Source: Deltaproteobacteria bacterium (GTDB lineage: Bacteria > Desulfobacterota > Desulfarculia > Desulfarculales > Desulfarculaceae). Taken from it: a stretch of DNA of 64,000 nucleotides. The translations under genes were made by a program, and so were the position numbers. Shown here one piece after another: positions 61,165 to 64,000 of the stretch. The DNA is taken from NCBI GenBank assembly GCA_020444165.1, contig JAHLLK010000022.1, positions 1 to 64,000 on the forward strand, in the 5' to 3' direction. The notes beneath the pieces were generated by a model. It was not told the DNA's origin, searched no databases, and was given only the letters and a program-made list of their open reading frames with translations. The first letter of the stretch is position 1. The number at the start of each line of letters is the position of its first letter.

Positions 61165-64000
61165 ATGTCCTTTGTCCATCTGCACACCCACACCGCCTAC
61201 AGCCTGTTGGACGGCGCCATCCAGCTCCCGGCCCTGATGTCCCGGGCCGGGGAATTGGGCCTGGACACCGTGGCCATCACCGACCACGGCAACATGTTCG
61301 GGGCGGTGAACTTCTATTTGGCCGCCAAGAAGGCCGGCCTGCATCCGGTCATCGGCTGCGAGGTCTACGTGGCCCCGGGCGACCGCCGGGACAAGGAAAA
61401 CCGGCCCGGCCAGCCCCACAGCCACCATCTGGTGCTGTTGGCCCGGAACCTCACCGGCTACCAGAACCTGGTGAAGCTGGTGAGCGCGGCCTATCTGGAG
61501 GGGTTCTACTTCAAGCCCCGCATCGACCACCAGCTCCTGGCCGAGCGCCACGAGGGGCTCATCGCCCTGTCGGCCTGCCTGCACGGCCGGGTGGCCTACA
61601 ACCTCCTGCACGACCGGCCCGAGGACGCCCTGGAGGCAGCCCGGGAAATCGCCGGCATCATGGGCCCGGACAACTTCTTCATCGAGATCCAGGACGCAGG
61701 GCTCCCCGAGCAGCGGAAGGTAAACCCCGGGCTGGTGGAAGTGGCCCAGCAAGTAGGGCTGGGCCTGGTGGCCACCAACGACTGCCATTTCCTGAAGCGG
61801 GAGGACCACGAGGCCCACGAACTGCTCCTGTGCATCCAGACCGGCAAGACCATCGCCGACCCCGACCGCATGACCCTGTCCCAGGAGCTGTACTACAAGA
61901 GCCCCCAGGAGATGGAGAAGCTGTTCACGGCCTATCCCGAGGCCCTGGCCAACACCGCGGCCATTGCCGCGCGCTGCGAGCTGGAGCTGCCCCTGGGCAA
62001 GCTCCGCTTCCCCCAATTCCCCCTGGAGGGCAGTGAAAGCGCCGAGGACCGGGTGCGCCGGGAGGCCCGGGCGGGCCTGGCCAAGCGCTTCGAGGGCTTC
62101 GAGCGCCGCGGCCTCACCGTGGACCGGGAGGAGTACCACCAGCGCCTGGAATACGAGCTGGAGGTGCTGGAGAAGATGGGTTTCGCCGGCTACTTCCTGG
62201 TGGTGGCCGACTTCATCAACTGGGCCAAGGACCACGACATTCCCGTGGGCCCGGGCCGCGGCTCGGCCGCCGGGTCCCTGGTGGCCTACGCCATGCGCAT
62301 CACCGACCTGGACCCCATCCGCTATGGGCTGATCTTCGAGCGCTTCCTGAACATCGAGCGCAAGTCCATGCCCGACATCGACGTGGACTTCTGCTACAAC
62401 CGCCGCGGCGAGGTGATCGAGTACGTCAACGAGTTCTACGGGCAGGGGCGGGTGGCCCAGATCATCACCTTCGGGTCCATGCAGGCCCGGGCGGTGATCC
62501 GCGACGTGGGCCGGGCCCTGAACCTGCCCTATGCCGAGGTGGACCAGATCGCCAAGCTGGTGCCCAGCATTTTGGGCATCACCCTGGACAAGGCCCTGGA
62601 GAGCGAGCCGCGCCTCGTCGAGCGCATGGAACAGGACCCCCAGATCAAGCGGCTGGTGGACATTGCCCGGGCCCTGGAGGGCCTGCCCCGCCACGCTTCC
62701 ACCCACGCCGCCGGGGTGGTCATCGGCGACGTGCCCTTGGACCAGGTGGTGCCCCTGTACAAGGGGTCCAAGGACGAAGTTGTCACCCAGTTCGACATGA
62801 AGTGCGTGGAAAAGGCCGGGCTGATCAAGTTTGACTTCCTGGGCCTCCGCACGCTCACGGTCATCGACGTGGCGGTCCGCATGATCCGGGCCGGCCGCGA
62901 TCCCGATTTCGACATCCGGGCCATCGACATGACCGACCAGGCCTCCTTTGACCTGCTCTCCCGCGGCGACACCACCGGGGTGTTCCAGCTGGAGTCCAGC
63001 GGCATGAAGGAGCTCCTCACCAAGATGCGGCCCGAGGTGTTCGAGGACGTCATCGCCCTGGTGGCCCTGTACCGGCCCGGGCCCCTGGAGTCGGGCATGG
63101 TGGACGACTTCGTGGCCCGCAAGCACGGCACCAAGAAGACCGCCTACCTCCTGCCCCAGTTGGAGCCGATACTCAAGGAGACCTACGGGGTCATCGTGTA
63201 CCAGGAGCAGGTCATGGAGATCGCCCGGGTCTTGGGCGGCTACTCCCTGGGCGAGGGCGACATCCTGCGCCGGGCCATGGGCAAGAAGATCAAGGAGGTG
63301 ATGGACGAGCAGAAGGTGCATTTCCTCAAGGGGGCCAAGGTCAACCAGATCGACCTCAGGAAGGCCGGCGAGATCTTCGACCTCATGGCCAAGTTCGCGG
63401 GCTACGGCTTCAACAAGTCCCATTCCGCGGCCTATGCCCTCATCACCTTCCAGACCGCCTATCTGAAGGCCCACTTCCCCCACGAGTTCATGGCCGCGCT
63501 ACTCACCAGCGAGGCCTCCAACTCCGACATGGTGATGCGCCACATCGCCGAGTGCCGCGACCAGGGGCTCACCGTGCTGCCGCCGGACATCAACCACTCC
63601 GGCCGGGAGTTCACCGTGGCCGACGAGGCCATCCGCTTTGGCCTGGCCGCGGTGAAGAACGTGGGCGAGGGGGCGGTGGACGCCATCCTGGCCGCCCGGG
63701 AGGAGGGCGGGCCCTTCCGGGACATCTTCGACTTTGGCGAGCGGGTGGATCTCAGGCGGGTGAACCGCCGGGTGTTGGAGAGCCTGGTGAAGTGCGGGGC
63801 CTTTGACTCCACCGGGGCCCACCGGGCCCAGCTCATGGCCGTGGTGGACGAGGTGCTGGAGCACGGCCAGAAGATGGGCCGCGACCGGGAAGGCGGCCAG
63901 TTCAACATGTTCGGCGCTTTCGTCGAAACCGCCGACCAGTCCGCCGGCCCCAGCCTGCCCGAGCTGGCCCCCTGGGCCGAGGCCGACGCCCTGGCCTTTG
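61165..64000 (+). CDS. dnaE: DNA polymerase III alpha subunit, 5' part
   Basis: Catalytic subunit of the replicative polymerase. The first 945 residues are present; the gene runs off the right edge, where about 200 more are expected. PHP domain motifs are FVHLHTHTAYSLLDGA and ITDHGNMFG; the palm has VGPGRGSAAGSLVAYAM and the catalytic PDIDVDFCY; EGLPRHASTHAAGVVI, FDFLGLRTLTVID, and GYGFNKSHSAAYALIT follow. ATG 61165 has GGGAG 7 nt upstream. The PHP His residues appear intact, so metal binding and possibly proofreading by PHP is conceivable. Confidence 0.97.
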   Translation, partial: MSFVHLHTHTAYSLLDGAIQLPALMSRAGELGLDTVAITDHGNMFGAVNFYLAAKKAGLHPVIGCEVYVAPGDRRDKENRPGQPHSHHLVLLARNLTGYQNLVKLVSAAYLEGFYFKPRIDHQLLAERHEGLIALSACLHGRVAYNLLHDRPEDALEAAREIAGIMGPDNFFIEIQDAGLPEQRKVNPGLVEVAQQVGLGLVATNDCHFLKREDHEAHELLLCIQTGKTIADPDRMTLSQELYYKSPQEMEKLFTAYPEALANTAAIAARCELELPLGKLRFPQFPLEGSESAEDRVRREARAGLAKRFEGFERRGLTVDREEYHQRLEYELEVLEKMGFAGYFLVVADFINWAKDHDIPVGPGRGSAAGSLVAYAMRITDLDPIRYGLIFERFLNIERKSMPDIDVDFCYNRRGEVIEYVNEFYGQGRVAQIITFGSMQARAVIRDVGRALNLPYAEVDQIAKLVPSILGITLDKALESEPRLVERMEQDPQIKRLVDIARALEGLPRHASTHAAGVVIGDVPLDQVVPLYKGSKDEVVTQFDMKCVEKAGLIKFDFLGLRTLTVIDVAVRMIRAGRDPDFDIRAIDMTDQASFDLLSRGDTTGVFQLESSGMKELLTKMRPEVFEDVIALVALYRPGPLESGMVDDFVARKHGTKKTAYLLPQLEPILKETYGVIVYQEQVMEIARVLGGYSLGEGDILRRAMGKKIKEVMDEQKVHFLKGAKVNQIDLRKAGEIFDLMAKFAGYGFNKSHSAAYALITFQTAYLKAHFPHEFMAALLTSEASNSDMVMRHIAECRDQGLTVLPPDINHSGREFTVADEAIRFGLAAVKNVGEGAVDAILAAREEGGPFRDIFDFGERVDLRRVNRRVLESLVKCGAFDSTGAHRAQLMAVVDEVLEHGQKMGRDREGGQFNMFGAFVETADQSAGPSLPELAPWAEADALAF

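Overview
The window is a GC-rich (mostly strongly GC3-biased) bacterial chromosome segment. Multiheme c-type cytochromes, a Zn-type HemB, a CxCC COG0523 GTPase, a methyl-accepting chemoreceptor paired with a secreted Cache protein, and a hybrid PAS kinase together suggest a Desulfobacterota (former Deltaproteobacteria) lineage, possibly Desulfarculales-like. That placement is inference from gene content; no rRNA is present. Both ends are cut inside housekeeping genes: dnaK at the left and dnaE at the right.

Layout. 1-6.6 kb: end of dnaK, a Cache-domain secreted protein and a chemoreceptor, a crotonase, and a 4Fe-4S epoxyqueuosine-reductase-like protein. 7-11.5 kb: speD, an HU-type DNA-binding protein, a tatD-family hydrolase preceded by a broken copy of its own 5' end, a sigma-54-type promoter before a 60-residue orphan, and a translationally coupled nucleoside-recognition (gate) protein pair. 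11.5-17.2 kb: a GT2-TPR glycosyltransferase, a sulfotransferase, a TPR secreted protein, hemB coupled to a YchF-like GTPase, and tRNA-Met(CAT). 18.5-22.3 kb: a 1240-residue secreted multicopper oxidase. 22.5-30.8 kb: small stress and envelope genes (DUF3795, CsbD, BON lipoprotein, DUF3309), a hybrid histidine kinase, a CDF transporter with endonuclease V, and a diheme cytochrome, interrupted by a family of structured repeats. 30.8-35.8 kb: GNAT, Sir2 deacylase, a TPR protein, a HicB-like protein and an HdeD-family protein. 35.8-38 kb: an accessory islet with toxin relic, RND fragment, toxin-antitoxin pair and a lower-GC HEPN-motif protein. 38-45 kb: acetoacetyl-CoA synthetase, an RRM protein, an S24 repressor with shared operator-like sites, and a COG0523 GTPase. 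45.7-50.4 kb: two paralogous secreted decaheme cytochromes. 50.5-60.7 kb: an OYE-like flavoenzyme, then a tightly overlapping operon of four large membrane proteins (two DUF2298 'YYY' proteins, a TIGR03663-type protein and a PMT-like protein). 61.2-64 kb: dnaE.

Two themes cross these blocks. First, the multicopper oxidase and both decaheme cytochromes end in the same aromatic-rich repeat module (DUF5648-like), so three secreted redox proteins share one C-terminal module. Second, at least six intergenic copies, in both orientations, of a 110-260 bp repeat consist of hairpins in a fixed order. Several stems differ between copies by paired (compensatory) changes. I regard this modular hairpin repeat as the best candidate for something undescribed. 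All family names come from recognising motifs by eye, and no database search was run.
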